Source: Oscillospiraceae bacterium (GTDB lineage: Bacteria; Bacillota; Clostridia; Monoglobales; Monoglobaceae). From it: 64,000 nucleotides of DNA. Of the stretch, positions 48,306-58,864 are shown one piece after another (position 1 is the first letter of the stretch; the number at the start of each line of letters is the position of its first letter). The stretch lies in contig SVJR01000002.1 of NCBI GenBank assembly GCA_015068845.1, positions 1-64,000 on the forward strand, read 5' to 3'. The translations under genes and the position numbers were made by a program. The notes beneath the pieces were generated by a model that made no database searches, was not told where the DNA came from, and saw only the letters and a program-made list of their open reading frames with translations.

Positions 48306-51300
48306 ATGAAGACACGAAGACTATTGGCAACCATCCTGACAATTGCGATGCTTGTGACAGTGCTGCCCGCAACCATGATTGTTTCGGCGGCAGTGCCGGA
48401 TGCAAGTACTGGTATAGTATTTACCAAAACGGCACAGGCAAAAGCTGACGGTACTGTGGATATCACAATGGAAGCATACACAACCGGTAAAGTAACCAAC
48501 TCGCAAAGTGCCGTGCCTGCGGATATTGTGTTGGTACTGGATGTATCTGGAAGTATGGATGAAATAGCGGCCCATTCACCTCACAAGGTTGCAATAAATG
48601 GCACCAGATGGGTTCCGATTCTGAGTCCGCATTATGGCTTCAGTGATGATAGTATAAATTATTACATCGACAATGGTGCAGGTGGGTATACTCAGGTTAC
48701 TTTTGTAGATTACGATGATTCTGGTTTTTTGGGCGCTGACATCGGACATAAGTATTATACAGATGGTGTAAGTTATTACTATCCCAAGCTGGAATCCGGT
48801 GTAGATACAAGTGGCAGAACACAAAGCTATCAGGAAAAGCAGTTCTACCGTGATATGACGCATATGGAAATATTGAAGGAGGGTGCAGATGCGTTTATCG
48901 CAGATGTGGCAACTAAGAACGAATCCATTCCGGACGATAAAGATAAACACCGTATTTCTATCGTAAAATTTGGCTCTTCAGATTACTATAACGGCTCACA
49001 GGCAACAGATGACCACACACAGGCTGTAGTTGGTGACAATCGTGCAAGCAACGGATATAACTATACACAGGTTGTAAAAGGTCTTACGGTTGTAAATGCG
49101 GCAGGTAAAACTGAGCTTACAAATGCAATGAACAGTTTGGTTTCAGGCGGTGCGACAGCCGTTGACTATGGTTTGCAGCTGGCAGAAGATGTTTTAGGAG
49201 ACAGAGAGGATTCTGTTGGCAGAAGTGAAGCGATTATCGTATTTACAGATGGTTCGCCTACGCATGGCAGCGGTTATGAAGCTGCAGTTGCAGGTGCGGC
49301 AATCGATGAAGCACTGGCTCTTAAAAATGCGGGAGTAAAGATTTTTGCAATCGGCGGTGCAGACACAGCGGACAGCAGTATTCTTGGCGATAATTCAAAC
49401 CAGTTTATGCACTATGTTTCCAATAACTTCCCGAAGGCAGATTATGCAGATGGTTCTATAGTTCCGGGTGATGGCAGCATTACAAACGGTTACTATATGA
49501 CACCCTCAGAGGACAAGGATCTTGAAAATATTTTTGAGGACATTTTCAAGCAGACGGTAAACTTAGATATTACCTTGGGTGAAACCGCCGGTGTGATTGA
49601 CACAATTTCGCCGTACTTCACCATTCCGGGAGTAGACGAAGCTGCCAAGGCGGCTAAGGTAACGGTAAAAACTGCGAGAAAGACCGCAAGTGGTTGGGAT
49701 GCTCCTGAGGCACTGGTGGGTGCGACAGTAAACGTTACCGGCAATACTCTTACAGTTCGCGGTTTTGACTTTGACGCGAACTATGTTTCTGAAAATCCCC
49801 GTCAGGTTGATAGTGCAGATTTTTACGGCAGAAAGCTTATTATTACAGTAAATGTAACACCTGACTATGACGAAATAGATTTACATAAAGCGAATTTTAC
49901 CGGCGGTTCAATTCCTACAAACGAAGGTCTTGCAGCGGTTGTAAACAGTGCAAATGAAGCGGTAATAACAGCTGATTCTCCCACTATTTCGGCAAAAAAG
50001 GTTACATATAAGGTAGATGGTCAGGATTATGCATATTTCTATCGTCTGCCGGGTGCAAATGTGAATGTTATAAGTGATGTTCCCGAAAAGGAAGGTCATA
50101 CCTTTAATGGTTGGGACAGAACAGGTTCGTTCACTATGCCAAACGATGATGTGGTGATTAACGGCAGCTTTACGGCAGAAGAGTATGATGTTACTTATGT
50201 CTTTTCCGGAAACCTTCCTACGGGAACAGTTAACACCGACTTGCCTAACGGTGGAGCTTCTGTAAAAGTTACTTACGGAACGGACTATACCGTTGCGCCT
50301 CCAATCAACACTGCTGCCGGAACTAAATTTGAAGGCTATCAGTTTGTCGGTTGGACTCCACGACAGGAAAATGTCATAATTCAGGACGGCAAATTTAAGA
50401 TGCCGGCAAACAATGTAACGTTAATCGGCTATTTTATGCCGGATGATGACACGGCGTATAAGATTGAGCATTACACGGAAACCTTTAATGACGGCGAATT
50501 TGAACTCAAAGAAACGGAAAACAAATTTGGGGAAACAGATAAAGAGGTAACAGCAACGCCGACGACCTATACGGGCTTTACATTCGATAGATCCGTTACA
50601 GGAACAGTGATTACCGACACCATTGAAGGTGACGGCTCGACTGTGCTCAAGCTTTATTATACAAGAAACGAGTACAATGTGTTTTACGAATTTGACGGTA
50701 CAGTACCAAGCGGTGTAACCGCACCAGGTGGCGTAATCAAAAAGTATGGCGAAAGCTACACTATTGAGGATGCAATGAATATACCTGGTTATGAGTTCAA
50801 GGGTTGGTACTACACATCGGATTTGACTTACACAAATGTTTCCGGCAATACAATTACCGTAGACAGAGATATTTACCTTGCAGGTGAATTTACGGCAAAA
50901 AGTGATACTCCCTACATGGTAGAGCATTGGATTCAAAATGCAAATGACGACAACTATACACTTGACACACATCTTACGGAAACGCTAAGCGGTACAACCG
51001 ATACAGACGCAACCGCTTATGCACGCATACTTGAAGGTTTAACTTTTAACGCAACAAAAACGAATGACGAGTTGCCGTCCAACCAGAGTCTTGATACCAC
51101 CGGCACAATCGCATCTATTACGGCAAACATTGACCGCAACGGCGATACGGTTATTAAATTCTATTATGACAGACTTACTTACAAGGTAACCTATAGGTTT
51201 GAGGGTACTGTTCCGTCGGATGCGCCGGATATTTCGGGACTTGCACAGCTGGATGTGCGTCACGGTGCAACCGTAACAGTAGATACAACAATACCTAATC

Positions 51301-54300
51301 TCGCGGCTTGGCCAACCGGCTACACAGGCTTTTATGGCTGGTACAGAGGTGCGGCAATTGATGCAAACCGCGTAACAGAATTTACTATGCCTGCGCGAGA
51401 TGTAGAGCTTTTAGGCTACTTTATCCCGTCTAACGATACAGCCTACATAGTAAAGCATTTCCTGCAGAATGCAGATGATGATAACTATACTGAGGACATA
51501 AGTCGTCGTGAAACCTTGCGCGGTAAAACCTTGGATTATGTAACGGCATATCCGTTGCCGACAATACTTGGGCTAGGTTATACCTACAATGAAACATTAT
51601 CCACAGACGAGGGGCAGATTGTGGCAGATGGTAGCTTAGAGCTTATACTTTACTACGACCGAATTACATATAATGTAACCTATCAGTATATTAACAAGCC
51701 GACGGGTGCGGCAATAAACGAACCAACCGACAATACTGAATACCGTCACGGAAAAGAAGTGTTGTTTGACACAACCGCACAGGTAGTTGCAGGTTATACC
51801 TTCCACGGCTGGTACATTCAGGATGCAGATATTACAACAACAGCAACCGGATTTATAATGCCAAGCAGAGATGTTGTAATCTATGGTGCGTGGACGGCAA
51901 ATTCAAATACAGCCTACACGGTAGAGCATTATTACGAAGGCTTGAACGGTACTTTCGGTGATGGCGAAGGTAATGCGACACCCAAATTCACCGAAACACA
52001 GCATACCGGTACAACAGGTCAGCTTGCTGTAGCAGCCGAAATTCCGCAGGCGGGCTTTACATTTGATACAAGCATTCCGGGCACAGTTGCAAGTGCGACT
52101 ATCGCCGGTGATGGTGGAACAATCTTAAAGCTCTACTATAAGAGAAACACCTACAAGGTAACTTATGAGTACAGCGGTGCAATGCCGGATGCTGCATTTG
52201 AAACTGCGGCAAATGCTCAGCTTCCAAACGGCGGTGTTGCTTATGAATTAAAGTATGGCGCAACACATCAAATTCAACCGGTTGTAAATATAGCAGCAAA
52301 TGCTGCACTCACGGGTTATTCATTCCACGGCTGGACGCCCAACGATACAGCATTGGTTATAACAGGCAATGAGTTTACAATGCCTATGCACGATGTGATT
52401 CTGGTTGGTCATTTCCATCCAAATACCAATACACCATATACTATCAATCACTTTTTGGAAACAGAAGCCGAAGGCGTTTATCCGACCGTGCCGAACTATA
52501 CAGAAAATCGTCCGGGCGAAACCAATGCAAATGCAACTGTGTATGCGAGAAAATATGACGGCTTCGTCATTGATTTGGATACAACAACGGGCGAGACAGT
52601 AGGTGGGGATTACACCACTATTACAAAGAAGATAGAAGGCGATGGTTCGACAGAATTTAACTTCTACTACAAGAGAATTGCTTATAATGTTAAGTACGAG
52701 CTTGACAGCTTGCAGCCTCATGGTGTAAATCTTACGGAACATCAAACAACGATAAGCACATATAATCACAACGCATTATACGGCACAACTGTAACGGTGA
52801 AGACTGATTTATCACAAGAAGGTTACACCTTTGATGGTTGGTACAGCGAAGATCCAGCAGTTGGTAAAAATGATGCAAGCTTTACAATGCCTGCTAAGGA
52901 AGTTGTACTTAAGGGTAAGTTTGTTGCAAACACCAATACTGTATATAAGGTACAGCACTTGCAGCAAAAACTCAACACCGAGGGAACAGCTGCACTGGAT
53001 GCAGACCCATTAGGACATCCTGAAAATTACGAGCTGGTTGAAACAGACGATTGCACAGGGACAACCGGGCACACAGCAACAGCAGAGGTTAATCGTTATG
53101 ACGGCTTTGTTGCAAGAACAGACAATGTCATCAACGCTACAATTGCAGGTGACGGTTTAACAGTAATAAAACTCTATTACGACAGAATGACTAACCCGAT
53201 TGAGTACCACTTCTATGGCGAGCATCCGGACCATCAAGCTTCGGAACTTCCGACAAAGGAAGAAAATGTTCCGTATGGTGTAAAGAGAACAGTAGCAGCG
53301 AAAATCTCCTGCGATCCTTCGCACAGACATGTTCCTACAGATTGGGCTTCACCACATGTAGCGCCGGAAGCAAGCGGCGAATTCAGAATGCCGGCAACAA
53401 AAGTAGATTTCTATACGGCACTCCGTCATATCTACAAAGTAGAATATGACCTTGCAGGCGGTACAGGTGCAGCGGATGTAGCGTATGGAGCAATAGATGT
53501 ATTTGCAGGTACAGTAATTGATGTTAAGCCTGCAGCTACAAAAGCACAGTACAGCTTTGATGGCTGGAAGATGGATGGCACAGATACAATCTACAACCCG
53601 GAAGATGAAATTACGGTGAATAAGGATATTAAGCTTATCGCACAATGGACATACACCGGCGGCGGTGGTGGCGGCGGAGGCGGCGTCACAAGATACACCC
53701 TCACCTATGACACAAACGGAGGCTCAGCCATTGCAAAAGAAACATACAACTCTGGCGCAACAGTTAAGCTCACAAAGGTTCCCAAGAAAGACGGATATAT
53801 CTTTGACGGCTGGCATCTTGACAGTGCGCTCAGCGAGGATGTTGACGAAGTTAAGATAACCAAAAACATCACAGTGTATGCGGATTGGATTGAGGACAAC
53901 GGCAATGCCGGCAATGGACACTATACTCCCGGAAGCCTTAACGGGGAAGACCATTTTGCATATGTTGTAGGTTATCCTGACGGAACAGTAAGACCGAACG
54001 ACCATATCGACAGAGCTGAAGTTACAACTATCTTCTTCAGACTTCTCAAGGAAGATGTCCGTGCGGCAAACCTGACAGCAATGAATTCGTTTGGTGATGT
54101 AAATGCTGAGGATTGGCACAACAAGGCGATTTCAACAATGGCAAAGCTTGGCATCGTTAAGGGCAGATACGCAGACGCATTTGTACCGGATGCATTCATT
54201 ACCCGTGCAGAATTTGCAGTTATCTGTGCAAGATTTGACGATTCGGAATTTGAAATAGTTGACGAATTCACAGATGTACAGGGACACTGGGCAGAGGCTG

Positions 54301-54605
54301 AAATTCACGAGTCTGCAGCACACGGCTGGATAAGAGGTTACGAGGACAACACCTTCAAGCCCGACCAGTTCATTACCCGTGCTGAGGCAATGACGATGAT
54401 TAACAGAGTTTTAAACCGTGTACCTGAAACCGTTGATGATTTGCTCGACGAAATGATTAAGTGGCCTGACAACAGCAATACAGCTGAATGGTATTATCTC
54501 CCCGTTCAGGAAGCAACAAACGGACACAATTTCATCAAGAAGAACAACATCTACGAAAAGTGGACCGAGCTTACAGAGCCTGTTGACTGGACTCAGTATC
54601 AGTAG
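48306..54605 (+). CDS. Giant secreted VWA-domain adhesin with MucBP/InlB-B type repeats and C-terminal SLH domains
   Basis: Signal peptide MKTRRLLATILTIAMLVTVLPATMIVSAA; MIDAS ADIVLVLDVSGSMDE; repeated AYKIEHY.../GY.F.GW...MP..DV; SLH units HFAYVVGYPDGTVRPNDHIDRAE, SFGDVNAEDWHNKAISTMAKLGIVKG, FTDVQGHWAEAEI. Confidence 0.9.
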   Translation: MKTRRLLATILTIAMLVTVLPATMIVSAAVPDASTGIVFTKTAQAKADGTVDITMEAYTTGKVTNSQSAVPADIVLVLDVSGSMDEIAAHSPHKVAINGTRWVPILSPHYGFSDDSINYYIDNGAGGYTQVTFVDYDDSGFLGADIGHKYYTDGVSYYYPKLESGVDTSGRTQSYQEKQFYRDMTHMEILKEGADAFIADVATKNESIPDDKDKHRISIVKFGSSDYYNGSQATDDHTQAVVGDNRASNGYNYTQVVKGLTVVNAAGKTELTNAMNSLVSGGATAVDYGLQLAEDVLGDREDSVGRSEAIIVFTDGSPTHGSGYEAAVAGAAIDEALALKNAGVKIFAIGGADTADSSILGDNSNQFMHYVSNNFPKADYADGSIVPGDGSITNGYYMTPSEDKDLENIFEDIFKQTVNLDITLGETAGVIDTISPYFTIPGVDEAAKAAKVTVKTARKTASGWDAPEALVGATVNVTGNTLTVRGFDFDANYVSENPRQVDSADFYGRKLIITVNVTPDYDEIDLHKANFTGGSIPTNEGLAAVVNSANEAVITADSPTISAKKVTYKVDGQDYAYFYRLPGANVNVISDVPEKEGHTFNGWDRTGSFTMPNDDVVINGSFTAEEYDVTYVFSGNLPTGTVNTDLPNGGASVKVTYGTDYTVAPPINTAAGTKFEGYQFVGWTPRQENVIIQDGKFKMPANNVTLIGYFMPDDDTAYKIEHYTETFNDGEFELKETENKFGETDKEVTATPTTYTGFTFDRSVTGTVITDTIEGDGSTVLKLYYTRNEYNVFYEFDGTVPSGVTAPGGVIKKYGESYTIEDAMNIPGYEFKGWYYTSDLTYTNVSGNTITVDRDIYLAGEFTAKSDTPYMVEHWIQNANDDNYTLDTHLTETLSGTTDTDATAYARILEGLTFNATKTNDELPSNQSLDTTGTIASITANIDRNGDTVIKFYYDRLTYKVTYRFEGTVPSDAPDISGLAQLDVRHGATVTVDTTIPNLAAWPTGYTGFYGWYRGAAIDANRVTEFTMPARDVELLGYFIPSNDTAYIVKHFLQNADDDNYTEDISRRETLRGKTLDYVTAYPLPTILGLGYTYNETLSTDEGQIVADGSLELILYYDRITYNVTYQYINKPTGAAINEPTDNTEYRHGKEVLFDTTAQVVAGYTFHGWYIQDADITTTATGFIMPSRDVVIYGAWTANSNTAYTVEHYYEGLNGTFGDGEGNATPKFTETQHTGTTGQLAVAAEIPQAGFTFDTSIPGTVASATIAGDGGTILKLYYKRNTYKVTYEYSGAMPDAAFETAANAQLPNGGVAYELKYGATHQIQPVVNIAANAALTGYSFHGWTPNDTALVITGNEFTMPMHDVILVGHFHPNTNTPYTINHFLETEAEGVYPTVPNYTENRPGETNANATVYARKYDGFVIDLDTTTGETVGGDYTTITKKIEGDGSTEFNFYYKRIAYNVKYELDSLQPHGVNLTEHQTTISTYNHNALYGTTVTVKTDLSQEGYTFDGWYSEDPAVGKNDASFTMPAKEVVLKGKFVANTNTVYKVQHLQQKLNTEGTAALDADPLGHPENYELVETDDCTGTTGHTATAEVNRYDGFVARTDNVINATIAGDGLTVIKLYYDRMTNPIEYHFYGEHPDHQASELPTKEENVPYGVKRTVAAKISCDPSHRHVPTDWASPHVAPEASGEFRMPATKVDFYTALRHIYKVEYDLAGGTGAADVAYGAIDVFAGTVIDVKPAATKAQYSFDGWKMDGTDTIYNPEDEITVNKDIKLIAQWTYTGGGGGGGGGVTRYTLTYDTNGGSAIAKETYNSGATVKLTKVPKKDGYIFDGWHLDSALSEDVDEVKITKNITVYADWIEDNGNAGNGHYTPGSLNGEDHFAYVVGYPDGTVRPNDHIDRAEVTTIFFRLLKEDVRAANLTAMNSFGDVNAEDWHNKAISTMAKLGIVKGRYADAFVPDAFITRAEFAVICARFDDSEFEIVDEFTDVQGHWAEAEIHESAAHGWIRGYEDNTFKPDQFITRAEAMTMINRVLNRVPETVDDLLDEMIKWPDNSNTAEWYYLPVQEATNGHNFIKKNNIYEKWTELTEPVDWTQYQ

Positions 54606-54610
54606 TAATC

Positions 54611-54646
54611 AAAAAGACACCGGCAATAATTGCCGGTGTCTTTTGT
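54611..54646 (+). terminator. Terminator of giant adhesin gene
   Basis: AAAAAGACACCGGCAATAATTGCCGGTGTCTTTT. Confidence 0.75.
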
Positions 54647-54719
54647 ATGCAGAGAAAAAAGACCTTGCAGCCAATTAACTGCAAGGTCTTTGGTTGTTCG
54701 GAATTTTCTACAGCCCTAT

Positions 54720-54959
54720 AGGGGATAGGAAAAAATGTTTGGAACGGACAAACTGAGCACAAGCGTAGCTTGTGGTTACCCGAAGGCGTACTGGTGTACG
54801 GCGAGCGGCGAAGTTTGTTCGTAGCAAAAAGGACATAAAAAAGAAAAACCGAATTTCTTCGGTTTTTCTTCATCATTAGGTTTATTGATAACAATAATCT
54901 TTTCGGACCTTTTGGAAAAACTTCCTTTTTGCGGTCCGGACTTTTTTTACATTCCCTAA
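54720..54959. mobile_element. MITE-like element copy B with TA-flanked terminal inverted repeats and internal hairpin insertion
   Basis: TAGGGGATAGGAAAAAATG ... TTTTTTTACATTCCCTA; shared core with 1721..1875. Confidence 0.7.
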
Positions 54960-56725
54960 CCAAGTCGTTTTTCGAGCTCATCCATACTGTCCTTGATTTC
55001 CTTGGGGAGTCTGTCGCCGAACTGAGCGAAGAACTCTCTCTGGTTTGCGAGGTCTTCTTTCCATGCCTGCTTGTCGATTGAAAGAAGTTCAGTAACAACC
55101 TCGTCTGAAAGGTCAAGACCCTCAAGCTGGAGGTCTTCTTGCCTAGGAACATAACCGATTTCGGTTTCAACTGCGTCAACCTTGCCTTCGCAGCGATCAA
55201 GAATCCAGTTAAGAACTCTCATATTGTCGCCAAAGCCGGGCCACATAAAGTTACCGTCATCGTCAAGTCTGAACCAGTTAACATTGAAGATTTTGGGCGG
55301 ATTTGCAATCTTTTTACCCATATCATACCAATGCTGGAAGTAGTCAGCCATGTTGTAGCCAACAAACGGACGCATAGCCATGGGGTCGCGTCTTACAACG
55401 CCGACAGCACCTGCAGCTGCTGCAGTTGTTTCAGATGCCATTGTAGCACCAACAAATACACCGTGATCCCAGTCACGAGCCTGGTATACCAGCGGAGCAG
55501 TCTTTGCACGGCGGCCGCCGAATACGATTGCTGAAATCGGAACACCCTGAGGATTCTCGAATTCAGATGAAATGCAGGGGCAGTTTACTGCAGGAGCAGT
55601 AAATCTTGAGTTCGGATGTGCAAGCTTGTTGCCTTCAGCTGTGTATTCCTTGCCGTTAACCTTTGCACCCTTCCACTCGATTGCATTTTCGGGAGGATTC
55701 TTGTCAAGACCTTCCCACCAAACAGTCATATCCTCTTCGTTGATTGCAACATTTGTGAAGATTGTGTTCTTCTTTGTTGCCTCAAGAGCATTGAAGTTTG
55801 ATTTTACAGAAGTACCGGGAGCAACGCCGAAGAAGCCTGCTTCGGGGTTGATTGCGTAAAGTCTGCCGTCTTCGCCAATGCGGAGCCATGCGATATCGTC
55901 ACCTACTGTCCATACCTTGTAGCCCTGTTCCTTAAGGAATTCCGGCGGAATAAGCATAGCGAGGTTTGTTTTACCGCAAGCTGAGGGGAATGCAGCACAG
56001 ATGTACCTAACTTCGCCCTGGGGGTTCTCAAGGCCAAGGATGAGCATATGCTCTGCCATCCAGCCTTCCTTCATACCCTGATATGAAGCAATTCTGAGCG
56101 CGAAGCACTTCTTGCCAAGGAGAACATTCCCGCCGTATGCAGAGTTAACTGACATAATGGTGTTATCCTGAGGGAAGTGAACGATATATCTCTCGTCGGG
56201 ATTTACATCCTTCTTTGCGTGGAGACACTTAACAAAGTCGCCGTCCTCGCCAAGAGCGTCAAGGACAGGCTGTCCTACTCTTGTCATAATATCCATATTA
56301 AGAACAACATAGATGCTGTCTGTCAGCTCAACACCAATCTTTGAGAAGGGTGAGCCAACGGGACCCATTGAATAAGGGATAACATACATTGTTCTGCCAA
56401 CCATTGAACCGTCATACAGAGCGTTGAGCTTTGCATACATTTCAGCGGGTGCCATCCAGTTGTTGATGGGGCCTGCCTCTTCCTCGGTTTCGGTACAGAT
56501 AAATGTTCTGTCCTCAACACGGGCAACATCGTTTTCTGCTGTTCTGTGATAGTAGCAGCCGGGGAGCTTTTCCTGATTAAGCTTAATCATTTCGCCACTT
56601 TCAACCGCCTCCTCGCGAAGTGCTTCAAGCTGAGCTTCGCTGCCGTCAATCCATACAACCTTTTCGGGCTTACAAAGGGCTTTCATTTCTTCAAGCCAGT
56701 TTAATACTTTTTTGTTGTTAGTCAT
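54956..56725 (-). CDS. pckG: Phosphoenolpyruvate carboxykinase (GTP)
   Basis: PYSMGPVGSPFSKIGVELTDS...AAFPSACGKTNLAMLIPPEF...RAKTAPLVYQARDWDHGVFVGATMASE. Confidence 0.96.
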   Translation of the reverse strand: MTNNKKVLNWLEEMKALCKPEKVVWIDGSEAQLEALREEAVESGEMIKLNQEKLPGCYYHRTAENDVARVEDRTFICTETEEEAGPINNWMAPAEMYAKLNALYDGSMVGRTMYVIPYSMGPVGSPFSKIGVELTDSIYVVLNMDIMTRVGQPVLDALGEDGDFVKCLHAKKDVNPDERYIVHFPQDNTIMSVNSAYGGNVLLGKKCFALRIASYQGMKEGWMAEHMLILGLENPQGEVRYICAAFPSACGKTNLAMLIPPEFLKEQGYKVWTVGDDIAWLRIGEDGRLYAINPEAGFFGVAPGTSVKSNFNALEATKKNTIFTNVAINEEDMTVWWEGLDKNPPENAIEWKGAKVNGKEYTAEGNKLAHPNSRFTAPAVNCPCISSEFENPQGVPISAIVFGGRRAKTAPLVYQARDWDHGVFVGATMASETTAAAAGAVGVVRRDPMAMRPFVGYNMADYFQHWYDMGKKIANPPKIFNVNWFRLDDDGNFMWPGFGDNMRVLNWILDRCEGKVDAVETEIGYVPRQEDLQLEGLDLSDEVVTELLSIDKQAWKEDLANQREFFAQFGDRLPKEIKDSMDELEKRLG

Positions 56726-56853
56726 TTTTACTTTCTCCTATAAAAAATTTGCGACTTTCTCGCCATTTTAATTATTATTGTAACCATAATACCATAAATC
56801 GATTAAAATTTCAACTGTTATTTTCCATAATTTTGACAAATTTAACAGAATAG

Positions 56854-57648
56854 TTATACACTCCCTACAAACAGCGTGCCAACGGGCTTTCCGTCAAGAA
56901 TATCGTAGATGTTTTCAGGGGATGCGCCATTGGTTATAATCATATTTATCCCTGCGGGATTTACAATTTCGGCGGCCTTCAGCTTGGTAACCATTCCGCC
57001 GGTACCTCTGCGGCTGCCCGCACCGCCCGCAATGGCGTAGATTGATTCGTCAACCTTTTCTACAACGGGGATAAGCTTTGCGTCAGGATTTTCTGCCGGG
57101 TTTGACTCAAACAATCCGTCTATGTCCGAAAGGATAATCAAAAGCTCTGCTTCAACCAGCTTGGCGATGTATGCCGAAAGTGTATCGTTGTCACCAAACT
57201 CCAGCTCGTAGGTGGAGATAACATCATTTTCGTTCACAATGGGAACAACCCCGTATTCAAACATAGTTTCAAAGGTGTTTTTGGTGTTTTGGTATCGCTC
57301 GGCATCGTCTAAGATGAACTTGGTCAAAAGCACCTGAGCGGTGTTGTGGCCGTATTCCGAAAAGAACTTGTCATAGATTGAAACAAGCGATGCCTGACCG
57401 ATTGCGGCAAGAGCCTGTTTTTTGCGGGTGTCCGAGGGCTTTTCCGAGAGTCCCAGCTTGCCCACGCCTGCGCCGACCGCACCACTGGAAACAAGAACAA
57501 CCTCAATACCACGGTTGCGGAGGTCGGAAATCACACGAACAAGGTGTTCGATTTTTTTTATATTGATTTTGCCTGTCTCGTATGTAAGTGAGGAAGTTCC
57601 CACCTTGATTACAATGCGTTTCAGGTCTTTAAAACACGAATAATTCAT
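56854..57648 (-). CDS. proB: Glutamate 5-kinase
   Basis: MNYSCFKDLKRIVIKVGTSSLTYETGKINIKKIEHLVRVISDLRNRGIEVVLVSSGAVGAGVGKLGL...GGMVTKLKAAEI. Confidence 0.94.
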   Translation of the reverse strand: MNYSCFKDLKRIVIKVGTSSLTYETGKINIKKIEHLVRVISDLRNRGIEVVLVSSGAVGAGVGKLGLSEKPSDTRKKQALAAIGQASLVSIYDKFFSEYGHNTAQVLLTKFILDDAERYQNTKNTFETMFEYGVVPIVNENDVISTYELEFGDNDTLSAYIAKLVEAELLIILSDIDGLFESNPAENPDAKLIPVVEKVDESIYAIAGGAGSRRGTGGMVTKLKAAEIVNPAGINMIITNGASPENIYDILDGKPVGTLFVGSV

Positions 57649-57813
57649 AAGCTGATACCTGCCTTGTCTGAATTTAGAGAATACAAACACTCCCCAGTTT
57701 AAGTAAAGTATAGCTTTTACGCCGAAAAAAGTCAAGCGAAGGCAATAAAATGTTGAAAAATTGCAAGCTTTGTTGTATAATAAACCTGTAATTAACCTAA
57801 AAGGAGAAAAACT

Positions 57814-58845
57814 ATGAAAGCTATATATAAAGCAATTGCAATAATTATGTTATTAACGCTTCTTGCCGGATGCGGCAAGGACGAGCCATCCGTGCCCGCA
57901 TCGACAATTGAGCCTCCGGCAGAGGAAGTGGTGGTTGACAAAACCGTAGCGGAAATTGATGAATTCTTCAAAAAATATGTTGACACCAAAGAACGCCCTG
58001 TTGCCGTAATGGTGGACAACGACGACAAGAACGCACGCCCCCACGCAGGTCTTGACGAGGCGTATCTTATTTACGAAATGGTGGTCGAGGGCGGCGCAAC
58101 CAGATTTATGGCACTTTTCCGTGGTGATAATACCGAAAAGATAGGCCCTGTCCGTTCGTCACGGCATTATTTCCTTGATTATGTAATGGAAAACGATGCA
58201 ATCTACACCCACTTTGGCTGGAGTCCCAAGGCGATTACCGATATTTCGGCGTTCGGGATTGATAAGATAAACGGAGTTTTGGGCACCGACGAGAGCATTT
58301 TCTGGCGTGAGCAAAAGTACAAGGGCGACTGGCACAGCGCATATACAAGCATCGAAAAGATAAAGTCAATGGCAAAGCAAAAAGGCTACGCTACCGAAAC
58401 CGAAAACAAAAATGGTCTTGAGTATGCGGATATGTTCTTTGATTTGAGCGACGGAAAGCCGGCAAATTCGGTCAGTCTTGAATATTCCGGAATGTATCGC
58501 ACAGGCTATACTTATAATGCAGAAACAAAGCTATACGAAAAGACCATAAACGGTCAGCCGCACAAGCTGCAAAACGGGAAGACTCTTGCGGCGAAGAATA
58601 TAATTGTTCATTATGTTCACGATACCGCCTTAGGCGACGGCACAGACCGCCGCAACATCAATACGGCAGGCAGCGGAAAGGGCGTTTACATATCAAACGG
58701 TAATGCGATTGAGATAATCTGGTCAAAGCCGTCAAGGAGCGGTGATACTGTTTACAAAAAGGCGGACGGCACCAAGCTCTTGCTCAATCCGGGAAAGACG
58801 GTTATCAACCTGATAAGCCCGTCGGCAAAGATTACCGTCGAATAA
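57814..58845 (+). CDS. DUF3048 (YerB-like) lipoprotein
   Basis: Lipobox LLAGCGK; PVAVMVDNDDKNARPHAGLDEAYLIYEMVVEGGATRFMALF...GPVRSSRHYF. Confidence 0.9.
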   Translation: MKAIYKAIAIIMLLTLLAGCGKDEPSVPASTIEPPAEEVVVDKTVAEIDEFFKKYVDTKERPVAVMVDNDDKNARPHAGLDEAYLIYEMVVEGGATRFMALFRGDNTEKIGPVRSSRHYFLDYVMENDAIYTHFGWSPKAITDISAFGIDKINGVLGTDESIFWREQKYKGDWHSAYTSIEKIKSMAKQKGYATETENKNGLEYADMFFDLSDGKPANSVSLEYSGMYRTGYTYNAETKLYEKTINGQPHKLQNGKTLAAKNIIVHYVHDTALGDGTDRRNINTAGSGKGVYISNGNAIEIIWSKPSRSGDTVYKKADGTKLLLNPGKTVINLISPSAKITVE

Positions 58846-58864
58846 TTATGTAAGGAAAGCTCAG

